Under the pieces are notes generated by a model, which worked only from the letters and a program-made list of their open reading frames with translations, was not told the origin of the DNA and did no database searches. The translations under genes and the position numbers were made by a program. Of a stretch of DNA of 64,000 nt, positions 51,201 through 63,399 are shown one piece after another. The stretch covers positions 2,161,001 to 2,225,000 of the forward strand of contig NC_064426.1 in NCBI RefSeq assembly GCF_023375975.1, in the 5' to 3' direction. The first letter of the stretch is position 1, and the number at the start of each line of letters is the position of its first letter. Source of the stretch: Astyanax mexicanus. Lineage: Eukaryota > Chordata > Actinopteri > Characiformes > Acestrorhamphidae.

Positions 51201-54200
51201 GGTTTGCAACTACTGGTTATTTTGGTGGTGGACTAAACTGTTGATTTTTTTATTTTTTCTATAATCATTTTATTCATATATGTTTTCCCCATTTTCTCCC
51301 CGATTCACAAGGCCAATTTCCCAACCACTCATTAGGACTCCCCTATCAGAAAATGAGAAATGGCTGAAATAACAAAAAAAGATGCAGAGCTTTTAATCAC
51401 AGTTTTCATGCATCTTAGCATCATGTTCTCCTCCACCAGTCTTACACACTGCTTTTGTTGGATAACGTTATGCTGCTTTACTCCTGGTGCAAAAATTCAA
51501 GCAGTTCAGTTTGGTGGTTTGATGGCTTGTGATCATCCATCTTCCTCTTGATTATATTCCAGAGTTTTTTTTTTTATTTGGTAAAATCAAAGAAACTCAT
51601 CTTTTTTTAAGTGATCTCTTATTTTTTTTTCAGAGCTGTATGTGAACAATCGTACAAATAAACACAATAGACTATATCACAACTATCAAATACTGTCGAG
51701 GTCATGTCCATTTATTGTACGATAAGTCGATAATGTCATAAATAGCTAAAGTATTCAACAATTTTTTTACTTAAGTAATGCTTATGTAGTTAATGGTGAA
51801 ATGTAGTAGTGAAGTACTGAAAGTAAAAGTACAGTACTGTGTTATTAGTGTAGTTATTACAGAAAGCAGTGTCACCTGCCGGTGGTTTTAATGTTTTGGC
51901 TGGTGTGTAGGTGATGATTTCTTGAAATGAGGTCTGAATTTTTCTAAAGCTCAGAAGAAAACAGCAGCTATTTCAGTGAAAACACTCGGATCGTAGTGGA
52001 AACAGGTTATTTATAAAGCCACTTTCTCTCAGAGGTGGATCAGAGCTGGTCTCAGAATGACGAGCTGAGAGCTGAATGAACATGCTGAATGCCACAGAGG
52101 GAGCGGTAAACCTGGTTCTCGTTTCTGGTTTCTGGTGTCAAACCCAACAACATTCTCTCCTCTGCACTCCAAAGTTTTTGTTTTAGTGTTTTGTTTAATA
52201 TCGCCAACATTTTTAAATATTGTGAACGATATTATACCCTGAAATATGGTACCGTATCATCCACCCCTAATTATCACATCAGGATACTACTTTTTTACTG
52301 TTTTTAGCAAAATAAAAAATCACATTCTTCTCATTTCCCATTTTAAATCTACTAAACACGACCAAACATCCCATTATATTTGTCCAGTATCATTTATTTT
52401 ACTTTAATTCTGGATATATAGAGATATTTGGAGTGCATTATTCTTAGTATTATGACATTCTGGATCATTAACTTCTGTTACAAATCTGATAAAATTATTA
52501 TTATTTTTTTATATATCTCAGTTAAGGGTGTGCCATATCATATTGTACGCAACAAAATAATGTAATTTTCATTTTGTTGCAGTAGTGTATTCTTGATTTT
52601 CTATTTTTTTTATTCACTGTTTTGTCATATCGATACCAAAAGTATCGTTATCACAAAAATACCATGAAATATCGTGATATTGTTTTAGGACCATATCGCC
52701 CACCCCTAGCTGCTACTACACCTGTATTTTTGGAGGGAGAATGTTTTAATTGCCAGTAATTGTGTAATTAATCTTTATAATTGAGTACCTCATTAGTATA
52801 AAAAAAAAAACATTTGATAATTTGCAATAACATCACCAGGTATACTTGCAGAAGTGTATTCCTGAAATTATTATTTTCGTAATTCAATGTTTTGTGATAT
52901 CGACAATAATATTGTTATTGTAGAAATACCCTGAAATATAGTGATATTGTTGTTGCTCCATTTTAGGTCCATATTGCCACCCATATGCACCTGACATGTT
53001 TACGTTTATATTTTAACTCTATTTCTCTTCTTATCTCTGTTGTAATAGATGGACCCTGTCTCCAAATTATTGAACAACCAAAACAGGTAACACTTTGCAT
53101 TTCATATGAATCATACGAATCATATTAATAGCCATTTCTTTATGACTGTGTCACTTGTGTTATAAACACTTATGATTTCACTCCACTAAATTAGTATTTT
53201 GTGTTTTTTGTGTTCAGCGAGGTTTCAGGTTTCGTTATGGCTGTGAAGGCCCCTCCCATGGTGGACTCCCCGGAGCCTCGAGTGAGAAGAACAGAAAGAC
53301 GTACCCTCAGGTCAAGGTGAGGTCAGCTGAGAGGGTCCGATTTTGGAACAGTGGAATTGGATTTGTCGTTTCTGCTTAATACTGATTATAAAAAAACAGA
53401 CCTGATTATATTTAAATTTCTTTTGTTTATTTGACACTCTTATTCAGAGCTCTTTAATGTAAATCATGTGACACAAGTGAGACAGTGTAGAGTTTGGAGT
53501 CTTGCCCAAGGACTCTTATTGTGCATTATTCAATATATGGACAAAAGTATTTGTCTTCAGAAATCAAGGTTAATAAAAAGTGTCTGGGCCGGGTAAAGTG
53601 GCTGGGCCGGGTAAAGTGGCTGGGCCGGGTAAAGTGGCTGGGCCGGGTAAAGTGGCTGGGCCGGGTAAAGTGGCTGGGCCGGGTAAAGTGGCTGGGCCGG
53701 GTAAAGTGGCTGGGCCGGGAAACAAATGGGGGTGTTCACAGGCCGAGCATTACCAAGATAGCAATGAACATCTGACTGGTGACTGTTGTCAGGGTTTTAA
53801 TCAGTCAGTGACACACCTGTGTTTTCCGCTGCCAAGATAGAAATACGCCCTTTCTGATGTTATTTTTACAGCACAGGTGAAAGGTGTAAAAAAAATAGAC
53901 TGTTGGAGGGGTGTAAGATACCAATGAGCATTACAGCGCCTCTTATCCAGGGTTCAAAATAAGGCCTATTGTGTATTAAATTCTAATACACTGACCTGTA
54001 TTAAATCAGCTTAGTTTAGTCAGTGTCTCTGCAGGAAGGAAGGCGTGTGGGGGTGTGTGTGGGGGAGGGCGTGGTTGAGCAGTTGTGATTAATATTCTGT
54101 AGGTGATAATTTAAATGTGACACACATATACTACACTTCATTAGTCAAAGGCGTCTGTAATGGGGGTTCCGGTCTTGTAGTTCAGGGGTTCTGCTTCAGG

Positions 54201-54987
54201 GAGATGCGTGAGCGTGGTGGTTTTGTGCCTCAGTCTTGGTCAAATATAATTGTATAAAAGTTAAGTTTAATGCTTTATGACAGGTTGGGAAGCAATTGTT
54301 TACCACACCAGACCATCAACATGATCAGCTACACCAAATTGGTCAACCACCTTGGTCACACTGATGGACCAGCTATTAGCATAGGGTGAAGTTAATGTTA
54401 AAACTGGTGTTTATCTGGGGTTAATTCTCCCAGAAGAATGTGATGTAGGTTACAGTGCTTCTGTGCTTCATCCAACCAGCTAATGCTAAATAAAACACCA
54501 CAGAGTGGTACGAGTGGATCAGATAGAGCAGCAGTGCTGCTGGAGTTCTTAAACACATCAGTGTCACTGCTGGACTAAGAATAGTGCAGCAACAGATTCA
54601 GATCTTCTGTCTCTGACTTTACTTTACTTTACTTTATCTACATGGTGTTTCAGCTACTGTAGGTAGGAGTGTGTAATAAAGAGAGAGGAGGATGGTGAGT
54701 GATTAAACACAGTGTTTAAAAACTCCAGCAGCACTGCTGCAGTATGTGATCCACTTACTGTACCAGCACAACATACACTAACACCTCATTTACCACCACT
54801 ATCCAGCCTTCAGGCCCTTTTAGTTACTGTTTACCTTCAGATCTGAACATCTTGCAGTCACCAACGACAGAAATGGTGAGAAACGAGAGAAAAAAAAAGA
54901 GCGTGTGTGAGAGAGAGTGAAAGAGTGAGAGATGTTGGTGTGTTGGGAATTTCCTCACAGTGTCTCATTGGTAATTAGTAGGAAGTG

Positions 54988-55041
<54 letters not shown>

Positions 55042-55079
55042 TCGCCTCTTCAACCTCAGACAGACTCAGACACGCAGCA

Positions 55080-55112
<33 letters not shown>

Positions 55113-58100
55113 ATTTACCCACACACGTACTGTGCATTCTGTAGAGAGTAACTGAATCCGGGGCTTTTCTATCCCAGAGTTTTGTCTGAAATCTGCACTG
55201 TAATCAGTGGGCCGAACTTTGCTGAGTTATATTAGGTCCAGTTCAGCTCAGAACCATTTATTACCTCAAGCATGTTCCCCGGGTTCTTCTGCTGTGAGAA
55301 TGAATTACTGACCATTCCACTTCTTTAAAATATCTAAAGCTATAATACTGTATTGCAAATTCTATATCAATCTTCCATTTAAAATGGGATAGAAATGGGT
55401 ATTCTAGAGAAACATACAAAAAAATACAGTACTGTGCTAAAGATTTAGGCATCAAAGCACCACATATGATTTAAACAGATTCAAATAAACATCGATACAG
55501 TAAAACGTAACAAGGAATTCTCATTATTAACTATACGTAGGCTTTCTATATTCTGTGAGCGGAGCTGAAGAACAGAGTGTAGAGATTCCAGATTTCTCCT
55601 GGATGCTCCTCAGCCAGCATGTGTATATTATGTTCAGTTCTGTCAGCAGCTCACCTGATTTACCACGTTTATTTACCAAACCAGGTGTTGATTAATATGA
55701 TGAGAACTAGAAATAACTCTATTAAACTCAGTTGAGGAGGAGAGATTAGGAGATGTTTGTTTTAAGGAAAACTTTAGCTTTTTGTAAAATTGCTGTTTGT
55801 ATTTTTTTGTAATGCTGTAATGTGTTTTACTGAGATAATAAACACTTACTGCACAGATAAGAAGCTTTATCTTTACTGAAATTCCCACAGGTGCCGAAAA
55901 CATTTGCACAATACTGTATATATCTAATAGTGGTGGAGAATAGAATCAGGCTTTGGTCTTCCTACCTACAACACAAATAAAACCGTTTTACTCACTGTCT
56001 AAACCCACCAGTGAACCAGCACAAGAATTCAGAGTTTTGTAAGTGATAAGTAAATATGGAAATATGGAAAAGATGATCATCATTGTCTTTTATGCAGATG
56101 TCAGCATCTATTGACCACTGCTGTGCTCTATTCTGCCTGGGTATGTTTCCCTGGAAAATAGTTTTTTTTTTACACCAAACCCACTCTGAATGACTGTTTG
56201 GCACCTCAGAATGCCATCTTCGTTTCTGTGTGAGAAAATCAGTTTGGTAAATTAGAAACAATGCACTGAAATGAACATTGTTGTCTGAAACAGAAAAATA
56301 AATTATGTCATACCTAAACACGGTTATTTACAGGTCTACATAAATTTTTGCCACGTTGAACCATTGAAAAAATGGTTTCAAAGAAAATCACAAGCTGACA
56401 AACCCCCAAAGCACTATTCTATAAACTATTCTAAATACACATTTACCTCAGCAGTGCTCTTTTGCCATAAATGTACCTCAGAAGTGCTATTTTAGTCACA
56501 CATCTACAACACTTTTACATTTTAATTTTTCAGTCAGGACAAACATTAAAATAATGAAGAAATACTTTTTTTATGCTGTTTTAGGTAAAATGATTTTAGT
56601 GCATCCCTATAAGTCAGTGTAATTCTCATAAACCTGGCAGTATTGTAATAATAACAATAATTATTATTATTATTATTATAACATTCGATATTGTATTTTT
56701 TTTTCCATATCAGTCTGGTCTGTAGTGTATAATCAGCAGCTGTAGTATTTATAGCAGTCCGGGGTGAGGATGTGATGCTTGTGGTGGTTGATGGTGGTGT
56801 GGATGATTCACAGATCTTCTCAGGTCACTGAGCACTGAGACTCTGAGCAGCTCCTCTGCTGGAGCATGAGCTCAGGAGGTGGGCATGTTCAGGGGGTTTC
56901 CGGTATGTTCTCGGTTTAACCACGCCGCGGTGGGGGGGAGATGGTCCAGCTCCTGCAGAGGCGCCGCGTCCCTCGTGTCCTGAGACGGTGAGAGCTCCTC
57001 AGCGTTTCCGTGTAAAAAGGAAGCGCTAGTGTTATTGAGAAAGCTGCAGCGTGCGAGCGCGGCGGGTCTCGATATTGTTCGATATTGTCTTTGATTTGGC
57101 GCTGGGACTTTTACCTGAAGGGCACGCTTGACTCAGATCGGCCTGGAGAAAGTGCCGCTCAACCACATGTGAGAGCATCCATCAGAAGAAGCGTCTAACC
57201 GCAACAGTGTGTGAGTCAGAGCGGGCTGAGTTCAGTAAACAGCAGTAAACACCACGGCTAAACACTTTCTCTAACAGAGGATTAATCATATATATCAATA
57301 CAGACCATCAGTTTATTAGCGTAATATTGATGATTAGTGTAGGCATAACCCCACAAAAACATAACAAAATAACAGCACCTTGTCTCAATCCTTAAACTTT
57401 GTATTTGTACTATAGAGTTTTAAACATACAGCTCTGGAAAAAATGATGAATTTATTTCATTTTACCAAATTGAAAACCTTTGGAATATAATTAAAGGGAA
57501 GGAAGATGGATGATCACAAGCCATCAAATCAAACTGAACTGCTTGAATTTTTGCACCAGGAAAAAAAAAAAGCAGCATAAAGTTATCCAAAAGCAGTGTG
57601 CAAGACTGGTGGAGGAGATTTATTTAGCTCTATATAGCTCTTATTTTAATTCCAGAGCTGTATTATGTAGTATAAAGTATAATTACTGTTTAATAACTAG
57701 GGACCTAAATCACACTACACTATTATAACTGTCTCTATTATTATGCCTATTATTAATACAGGGATTTTTAAGTCTTTATTAAGTGATTGACACCACTAAT
57801 AAAAATAGAATTGAATTTTTTTTAACAATTGAATTTTGGAAAATATTTATAGTTTAAGCAGCTAAAGTGATGCTGTTGTTTTTGTTCTTGATAAAGCGCC
57901 ACAAAATAAAAAAAAGTGCTGTTTGGGTATCGGTAGAGAATTTAAGGTACCACATCAGGATTTGGAATTTTTTAAAACAATACCCAGCCTAGTCCCAATA
58001 CTTTTGTCCATAAAGTGCCTCTGTGTAACAAAAACAAGCTTTATATACTTTTCTTTTTCTCTTCATTAGATCTGTAATTATCAAGGTCCAGCGAAGGTCG

Positions 58101-58675
58101 TGGTTCAGCTGGTGACCAACACCAAACTGCCCCAGCTGCACGCGCACAGCCTGGTGGGGAAGCAGTGTGAGAAGGGCGTCTGCATCGCAGACCTGCAGCC
58201 CAAAGACTCCTGCATCAGGTCTGCACCCTGAAACTCTGAGTTTTACAGAATAATAAAAAAAAAAACTTTGGAGAAACATTTTGATTCTGTTGTTTATACT
58301 TGAAATGCTTCCTTGATTTGATTTTACAATTGTTATAATAACTAACAAGTATGTTCTGTGTGTAGTTTTCCTAATTTAGGGATCTTGCACGTGACTAAAA
58401 AGAATGTGACTAAGACTCTGGAGGACCGGATGAGCGAGGCGTTCAGGATGGCGTATAACTGTGGAGTAGTGATCCACCCGGAAATCGACTCTCTCCAAGG
58501 AGAAACACGAATTCCCCGAGATCTCACAGGTACAAGTCTCACCTGCAGCCATACAGATACTGTTAACAAGCAGCCATCAGTTTATAGACTGTTGTGTTGT
58601 TAAGTATTATAAAGTATCATAAGTAAGGTATCATCGGTATAACATGAGGAAATATCATGGTATTAGCCTAATTCC

Positions 58676-58717
<42 letters not shown>

Positions 58718-61105
58718 GTAAATAAGTAAATAAATAAGTTAATAAATAAGTAAATAAATAAATAAAAACAAACAGAATTACTAATATGCTTAAAGTTGTG
58801 TATGATTTATATAATGTTATAAAAATTTGAGCATGCTCTAATGGGGTGCCTAAATTTATGCACCTGCCTAATTTAGTTTAAAGAATTGTTGCACACTTCC
58901 TGTAAATCCTATAAACTTCATTTCACTTCTCAAAATCACTGTGTTCATCTGCTATATGATATATTTAACTGAAATTGCTGATCTGAACAATGATTTATAA
59001 AGAATAATCATGAAAATTATTAGCAGTGCCCAAACACATGATACACAATCCATATACATGTGTATAATCAGTGTGGTCAGTCTGTTTCTCATTGGCTGTT
59101 CCTGTATCTGGTTCTGATTGCAGAGCAGCACAGGATGCTGATCAGCACTGCAGCCAGTCACCAGGCTAAAGACATGGACCTGAGCGTGGTCAGACTGATG
59201 TTCACAGCGTTTCTGCCGGACGGCGAGGGCGGCTACACCCGCAGGCTGGACCCAGTCATATCCGAACCCATTTATGACAGCAGTGAGTGTCCCCAAGTTC
59301 TGTTTATTTCATTTATATTTATCACAAAAGTGATAAAATTCTCACCAAATGAATCGGTAAACGTAGAGCAGATGTCTGAGCTTAGTCTGGTTCTCCATCA
59401 GGAACACAGTCTAATGGAGGCACCATTTTCTATACATACACAAACCCTGGCGTTTTCACAGTAGCGTTCATTTTACGCACCCAGTTGCACCTGGCTCTGT
59501 GGGTTTGGTACGTTTGGCGAAGTGTGAAAGCTGTTTTAAAGCCTGGGAGCGATCCAGAGCTGCGTGTAAGGTCAAGGGATTGGTTCATTTTGCAATGTGA
59601 CTTGCTTCGCTTTCCATCATTATATACTAATACAGAACACTTTGAGTTCTTGTGTGTGAAAACAAATCAGCTGCCCAGAATCGGTCCTTTACAGCTTTAC
59701 AGACCTTCACTACCTGCATCAGCTGTGTTTAGGGTAGGGTCAGAGCTAGACTCTGCAGGGTTGGGCAGCTAAGGAGAATCTATAGATGAATGAAAAGGGA
59801 AAGAAAGAGAGAGATGGAGAATGAGGAAGGACAAAGGGATGAGTAATAAAGGAGAGGAAGCTAATGAAGCTTGTGGAGGAGGGGGAACATGTGTCCCAGT
59901 ACTATGAACATTTACATATGTCAGAGCACAGTGTTCTCCTGGAATCATGTAATGATGAAAGAGTTTCAGTCAGTGGGATCAAGAATTGAAACCATCTCTC
60001 TCTCTCTCTCTCTCATTCTCGCTCTCTCTTGTTCTCTCTTTTGTTGCTTCCTCTCAGTGAAACTAGGCTCACTTTCGATTTCCACCTCCAGTTCTCCATC
60101 TTCTCTCTTTCGCTCCATCAGTACTGTTTTCGTTTTACTGTCCATCATCTTCCTCATCTATCTGAACATTAAATAAAGCATTAAAATGATTTAAAATAAT
60201 GTTTTTAAAGTTGTCACTCTCGTTTTTTTTCTTCAGAGGCCCCGAATGCTTCGAATCTGAAGATTGTGAGGATGGATCGCACAGCAGGCTGTGTGACCGG
60301 AGGAGAGGAGGTCTACCTGCTGTGTGATAAAGTCCAGAAAGGTGAGGATTTGATGCGTCTTCATTTTCCACATAATGTACAGTGGTTTAAACATCACAAA
60401 CAATTCCAAACACTCAATCTTATTGATACAAGAATAAATTCCAAGCATTCAAATATTCTTTAAACTTTCAAAACGTGCTGTACAGACTTTGGAATTTTAA
60501 CTCCAAACTTCTGAACAGTGATTCCAATCTATTTAAGAATGATTTTAACCTTTGGAACAGGGATTCCAAACTTTTGAACTTTTATTCCACTGAACAATGA
60601 TTCCAAAATTATGAATATTCCAAACTATTGTAAAACGAGTCCAACATATTGAACAGTGATACCAAACCTTTGAACTTTTATTCCAAACTATTAAACATTA
60701 ATTCCAAATTTTTAAACATTATTTCGAAAATTTTGAACATTAATTCCAAAATTTGGAACAAAGATTCCAAAATTTTGAACTTTAATTCCAGACTATTGAA
60801 CATTGATTCCAAAACATTTAAACTTTAATTTTGAATGTTTAAAGAATGATTTCAGACTTTTTTTTTTTTCAAGCAATTGAACTCCAAAAGTAATTCTTAA
60901 CTATTCAACGTCAGTTCCAGTTTTTGGGGATGTGGTAATAAGTAGATAAGTAAATAGTGTAAATGTGATCTGTGTAAAATTGATTGTGAGAAGGTGAATC
61001 CAGGACAACGCTGGAGCTCTGAGCCTGAAGAAAATCCAACTTAACCACAATACAGAAACTTCCAGAATAGAGGTTTAGAGAGCCTCTCTCTCTCTCTCTC
61101 TCTCT

Positions 61106-61148
<43 letters not shown>

Positions 61149-61168
61149 TCTCTCTCTCTCTCTCTCTT

Positions 61169-61213
<45 letters not shown>

Positions 61214-63399
61214 GTGGTTGATGAACTTTAGAGAGTTCATGGAGAGGAAGGCTGTTCTGTTTGGATTTTTACCAGATGGGAATTCCCCTTCTGACATGCA
61301 AATGAGATCAGAAGGAAAGTTGGAGATCCTACTGTCTCTCTTTCTCTCTCTGTCTCTGTCTCTCTCTCTCTGTATAAGGAAGTTGAGAGTGGTGTGATAT
61401 ATCTGATGAGGTTCTGAGAGCTTTATCACTGTAATCTGGTTCAGCCTGAAAAGCTTCATTTTCCCCTCTGCTGTCGAGTATTACAGGATTACAGTGTTAC
61501 AGGAAGGCTGTGTTTATTATCTCAGGATTCCACTGTGGCTCACTGTAAATTCATAATGATTTATTACATCCTAACAATTACAGATGCTCTGAAGTAGCAT
61601 TATAGTCTTACATTTCCTCCTGTAGTGCAACTTTAATCATTAGTGCACCTCAGCAGTGCAGTTCTAATAAAAACATTTACATCAAATTTTTTCTCAAATG
61701 TACCTCAGCAATGCAAATTTGGTCATATATTTACCTCAGCAGTGCTATTTTGTAGCAGTAATATATTTACCTTAGCATTGACATTCTACTTATAAATTTA
61801 CCTCAGCAGTTCAATTTGGATCATAAATTTACCTCAGCAGTGCTATTTTAGTAATACATTTACCATAGCAATGACATCCTAAATCTGTACCTAATACCCT
61901 AATCAATGCAGTTTTTGTTAAATATTACCCTCAGCAGTGTTTTTTTTTGTAATACAATTACCTTAGCATTGCCTTTCTAACCACATTATTCATCAGCAGT
62001 TAAATTCTAATTTAAGTTTACCATAGATAAATGTGTAAATGTAAGTTTAGTCAAAAATGTACCTCAGCAGTGCTATTTTAATAACAGGTAGGGAAGTGTG
62101 GGCCTGCTGCCACTGCTTTAAAACGATTCTAAATCATTGTTTAGTATAAATTCTTCTGTTTTATTGGTCTTTTCACATCTTTAGAGAAACACCAAGTGTG
62201 TTTTTTTTTTTTCTCTCGCTATTTTGAGCCGAATAATTTTGGTTATATATTCAGCGAAATATTCAGTGTATCCATTCTGATAATGATGTATGACTTTTAT
62301 ATAATATGATATACCATTACTTGAATATTCCAGCTGTCTGTATGCAGTTTCTGAAAGAGCTTCTGTATCGCAGCTTTGTCTTCAGCTTGGAGGAAGTCAG
62401 CATCGCTTTGAATAATGATTGACAGGATATTCAAATTTGAGAGTGTGTGTGTGTACGTGTGTGTGTGTGCAGTCAGCTGTAGGAGGATGTGATGTTGTCC
62501 TGTTTCTGTAGAACAGCAGAAATGTCAGGTCTCTGATTGGCTGTTATCAGCGCTGAGGTCATTGTTTGTGTGTGTTTGTGGTTGTAGATGATATTCAGGT
62601 GCGTTTTTACGAGGATGACGAGACGGGAATCGCCTGGGAGGCGTTTGGAGATTTCTCTCCTACAGATGTTCACCGACAGGTGAGTCAGTCCCAGCCGTAC
62701 AGTGTGGACAGAATCCATTTCATTACCATTCACAAGGTGCCAATTTAGCTCGATATTCCAGTTACCATTACAGGTTTTAATCAGATATTAAAGCGATTTT
62801 TATTGTATAGTTTATTATGTAATTATATAATATAACATTCAACCTACCATTATTAACAATATTAGTATTTACATAAAGAACTAACCAAAGACAGTTTTTC
62901 CCCTCATTATTATGTAACATATCCTTAACACAATTTACAGTCACCTCCAAAAATATTGAAACAATAAGACCAATCCCTTTTTTTTGCTGTAGACTGGGGG
63001 AGGATGCTGAGTGAGTGTGTGCTGGGGGCAGGATTGGGATAGGGGGTAGAGCAGGAATAGAGTTCAGCATCCTCACAGCCTGATGGATGGAGCTGTCTCG
63101 CAGTCTGCAGTTATTCCAAAGAAAAGCAGGATAATGTATTTTAATGCCATTTATTTAAAAATGAGCTTTGTTTGGGTGGATGATTGACCTCAGAATACAG
63201 TATAGCTCTTGTATTTATTTTTATTTATTAATATTTAATTGAATTATTATGCTCGCACAGTTTGCCATCGTCTTCAAGACGCCTAAGTACCGCGACCAGA
63301 ACCTGCAGAAGCCCATCTCAGTGTTCGTCCAGCTCAAGAGGAAATCCGACCACGAGACGAGCGAGCCCAAACCCTTCACTTACCACCCGCAGATCATCG
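45204..63399 (+). CDS. nfkb1: NF-kappaB p105/p50 subunit, N-terminal half (partial gene)
   Basis: Precursor of the p50 Rel-family DNA-binding subunit. Coding exons: 45204-45236, 46612-46699, 53049-53086, 53218-53316, 58070-58218, 58366-58529, 59124-59282, 60237-60341, 62588-62679 and 63261-63399; all GT-AG and in phase, 355 residues plus one base. The start is MTEEDSYLHPE. The Rel homology domain begins near residue 41 (DGPCLQIIEQPKQ), with the DNA-contact loop RFRYGCEGPSHGG whose redox Cys is residue 62, the same number as in human p50. LGILHVTKKN and MDLSVVRLMFTAFLP follow. The IPT dimerisation domain starts at APNASNLKIVRM (about 245), and Ser338 sits in a KRKSD kinase site equivalent to human Ser337. 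The glycine-rich region, ankyrin repeats and death domain lie past the right edge. Details such as ASNLKIVRMDRTAGCV favour NFKB1 over NFKB2. Confidence 0.97.
46138..46334. mobile_element. palindromic MITE (about 195 bp) in nfkb1 intron 2
   Basis: Left end GGCTGAACAATATATCATTT followed by CAGCATC pairs with right end GATGCTGAAGTGATATATTG followed by TGCAGCC. The ends are near-perfect inverted repeats around a short AT-rich middle. No coding capacity. Confidence 0.85.
48195..48625 (+). mobile_element. dispersed repeat fragment (same family as 32185-32530)
   Basis: Contains TTCTGTAGAGAAATACTGCC, ATAGAATAAGACTCTCTGC and the terminus-like GTCCCGATACTTTGGTCCAC at 48607-48626. Internal order suggests rearrangement. 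Confidence 0.6.
48800..48925 (+). repeat. dispersed repeat carrying a CTCF-like core, copy 2
   Basis: Second copy of the repeat at 38720-38850, with AGCGCCACCATGCGG at 48843-48857. In nfkb1 intron 3. Confidence 0.85.
49346..49361 (+). repeat. poly(C), 16 bases
   Basis: Run of 16 C followed by TCCTGTTACACACACA. Confidence 0.95.
49953..50430 (-). mobile_element. Tc1/mariner remnant in nfkb1 intron 3
   Basis: Terminus TACAGCCCTGGGAAAAATTA on the left, then the family body to TTTGGTAAAATCAAAGAAAC on the right. The broken transposase end reads on the minus strand. The right terminus is lost. Confidence 0.8.
50905..51190 (+). mobile_element. dispersed repeat fragment (same family as 32185-32530)
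   Basis: Contains AAATCAAGGGTATTAAAAAG, AAACTATTGGATGGAGCTCC and GGGATTTTTACCCCTATAG. Confidence 0.65.
51338..51645 (-). mobile_element. Tc1/mariner remnant, right half with terminus
   Basis: From AGAAAATGAGAAATGGCTGA to the right terminus TTTCAGAGCTGTATG. Same family as 49953-50430; the two may be parts of one older insertion separated by rearrangement. Confidence 0.78.
52240..52705 (-). repeat. dispersed element, inverted partner of 37515-37795, longer copy
   Basis: Contains TTTAATTCTGGATATATAGA, ATGACATTCTGGATCATTA and ATATCATATTGTACGCAACA, and ends ATATCGCCCACCCCTAGC. A further TATCGATACC-rich part continues to the terminus. No open frame. Confidence 0.8.
53580..53720 (+). repeat. 18-bp minisatellite GGGCCGGGTAAAGTGGCT, about eight units
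   Basis: Head-to-tail units with almost no variation, open in several frames on both strands. It has grown inside a fragment of the dispersed repeat: the preceding TATGGACAAAAGTATTTGTC and ATCAAGGTTAATAAAAAGTG are that family's terminus and subterminal part. Confidence 0.97.
54300..54800. mobile_element. fold-back repeat with CCAGCAGCACTGCTG arms
   Basis: The left arm at about 54513-54547 (GTGGATCAGATAGAGCAGCA, then GTGCTGCTGGAGTT) is the near reverse complement of the right arm at 54719-54754 (AACTCCAGCAGCACTGCTGC, then ATGTGATCCAC). No coding capacity; a non-autonomous DNA element is likely. Confidence 0.7.
54992..55112 (+). repeat. (CT)n then (CA)n microsatellites
   Basis: CT run at about 54992-55039 and CA run at 55079-55110, separated by a short unique stretch. 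Confidence 0.95.
56440..56515 (+). repeat. short copy of the TACCTCAGCAGTGC minisatellite
   Basis: Two to three units ATTTACCTCAGCAGTGCTCT / GTACCTCAGAAGTGCTATTT; the same unit forms a long array at 61620-62080. Confidence 0.8.
56810..57240 (+). promoter_or_regulatory. nfkb1: CpG-rich block in nfkb1 intron 5, candidate internal promoter or enhancer
   Basis: GC- and CpG-rich island in AT-rich intron 5. It contains a kappaB-consensus GGGGGTTTCC (56892-56901), AP-1 sites TGACTCA (57129-57135) and TGAGTCA (57212-57218), and several donor-like sequences such as ACGGTGAGAG near 56984. No coding frame with family resemblance was seen. The location, inside the gene and after the exons for the first part of the Rel domain, would suit a shorter transcript or an inducible enhancer; this is inference. 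Confidence 0.45.
57425..57663 (+). mobile_element. short, two-ended Tc1/mariner derivative
   Basis: Both termini are present: ACATACAGCTCTGGAAAAAA on the left and AATTCCAGAGCTGTATT on the right, flanked by TA as expected for Tc1 target sites. The inside keeps only the transposase end (LNCLNF, then VRLVEE after frame breaks). A MITE-like internally deleted copy. Confidence 0.85.
58681..58770 (+). repeat. (AAT)n followed by AAATAAGT units
   Basis: About 12 AAT units, then AAATAAGTAAAT-type units to 58770. Confidence 0.9.
59995..60040 (+). repeat. (CT)n tract
   Basis: CT run in nfkb1 intron 8, about 200 bases before the exon at 60237. Confidence 0.9.
60420..60850 (+). repeat. minisatellite with TTTTGAACATTGATTCCAAA units
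   Basis: Fifteen or more diverged units of about 20-30 bases with ATTCCAAACT and TTGAACA cores, in nfkb1 intron 9. Confidence 0.85.
61083..61213 (+). repeat. (CT)n with CTTT interruptions
   Basis: 130 bases of CT; a second run lies at 61331-61372. The long Arg/Glu-rich minus-strand frame over it is a repeat translation. Confidence 0.97.
61620..62080 (+). repeat. minisatellite with TACCTCAGCAGTGCAATTTT units
   Basis: About 12 units of 30-45 bases, diverged, with ATTTACCTCAGCAGTGC cores. Same family as 56440-56515; both in nfkb1 introns. Confidence 0.85.

Noticed and set aside
53494..53840. Plus and minus frames with WLGRVK and YPAQPL repeats
   Set aside because: The 18-bp minisatellite is open on both strands because 18 is a multiple of three; no evidence of expression.
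54945..61287. Additional perfect kappaB decamers at 54945-54954 and 61278-61287, and GGGGGTTTCC at 19122
   Set aside because: The degenerate consensus is expected several times by chance in 64 kb on two strands; only the promoter site and the CpG-block site have supporting context.
60911..61459. 182-codon minus-strand Arg/Glu-rich frame
   Set aside because: Translation of CT microsatellites inside an nfkb1 intron.
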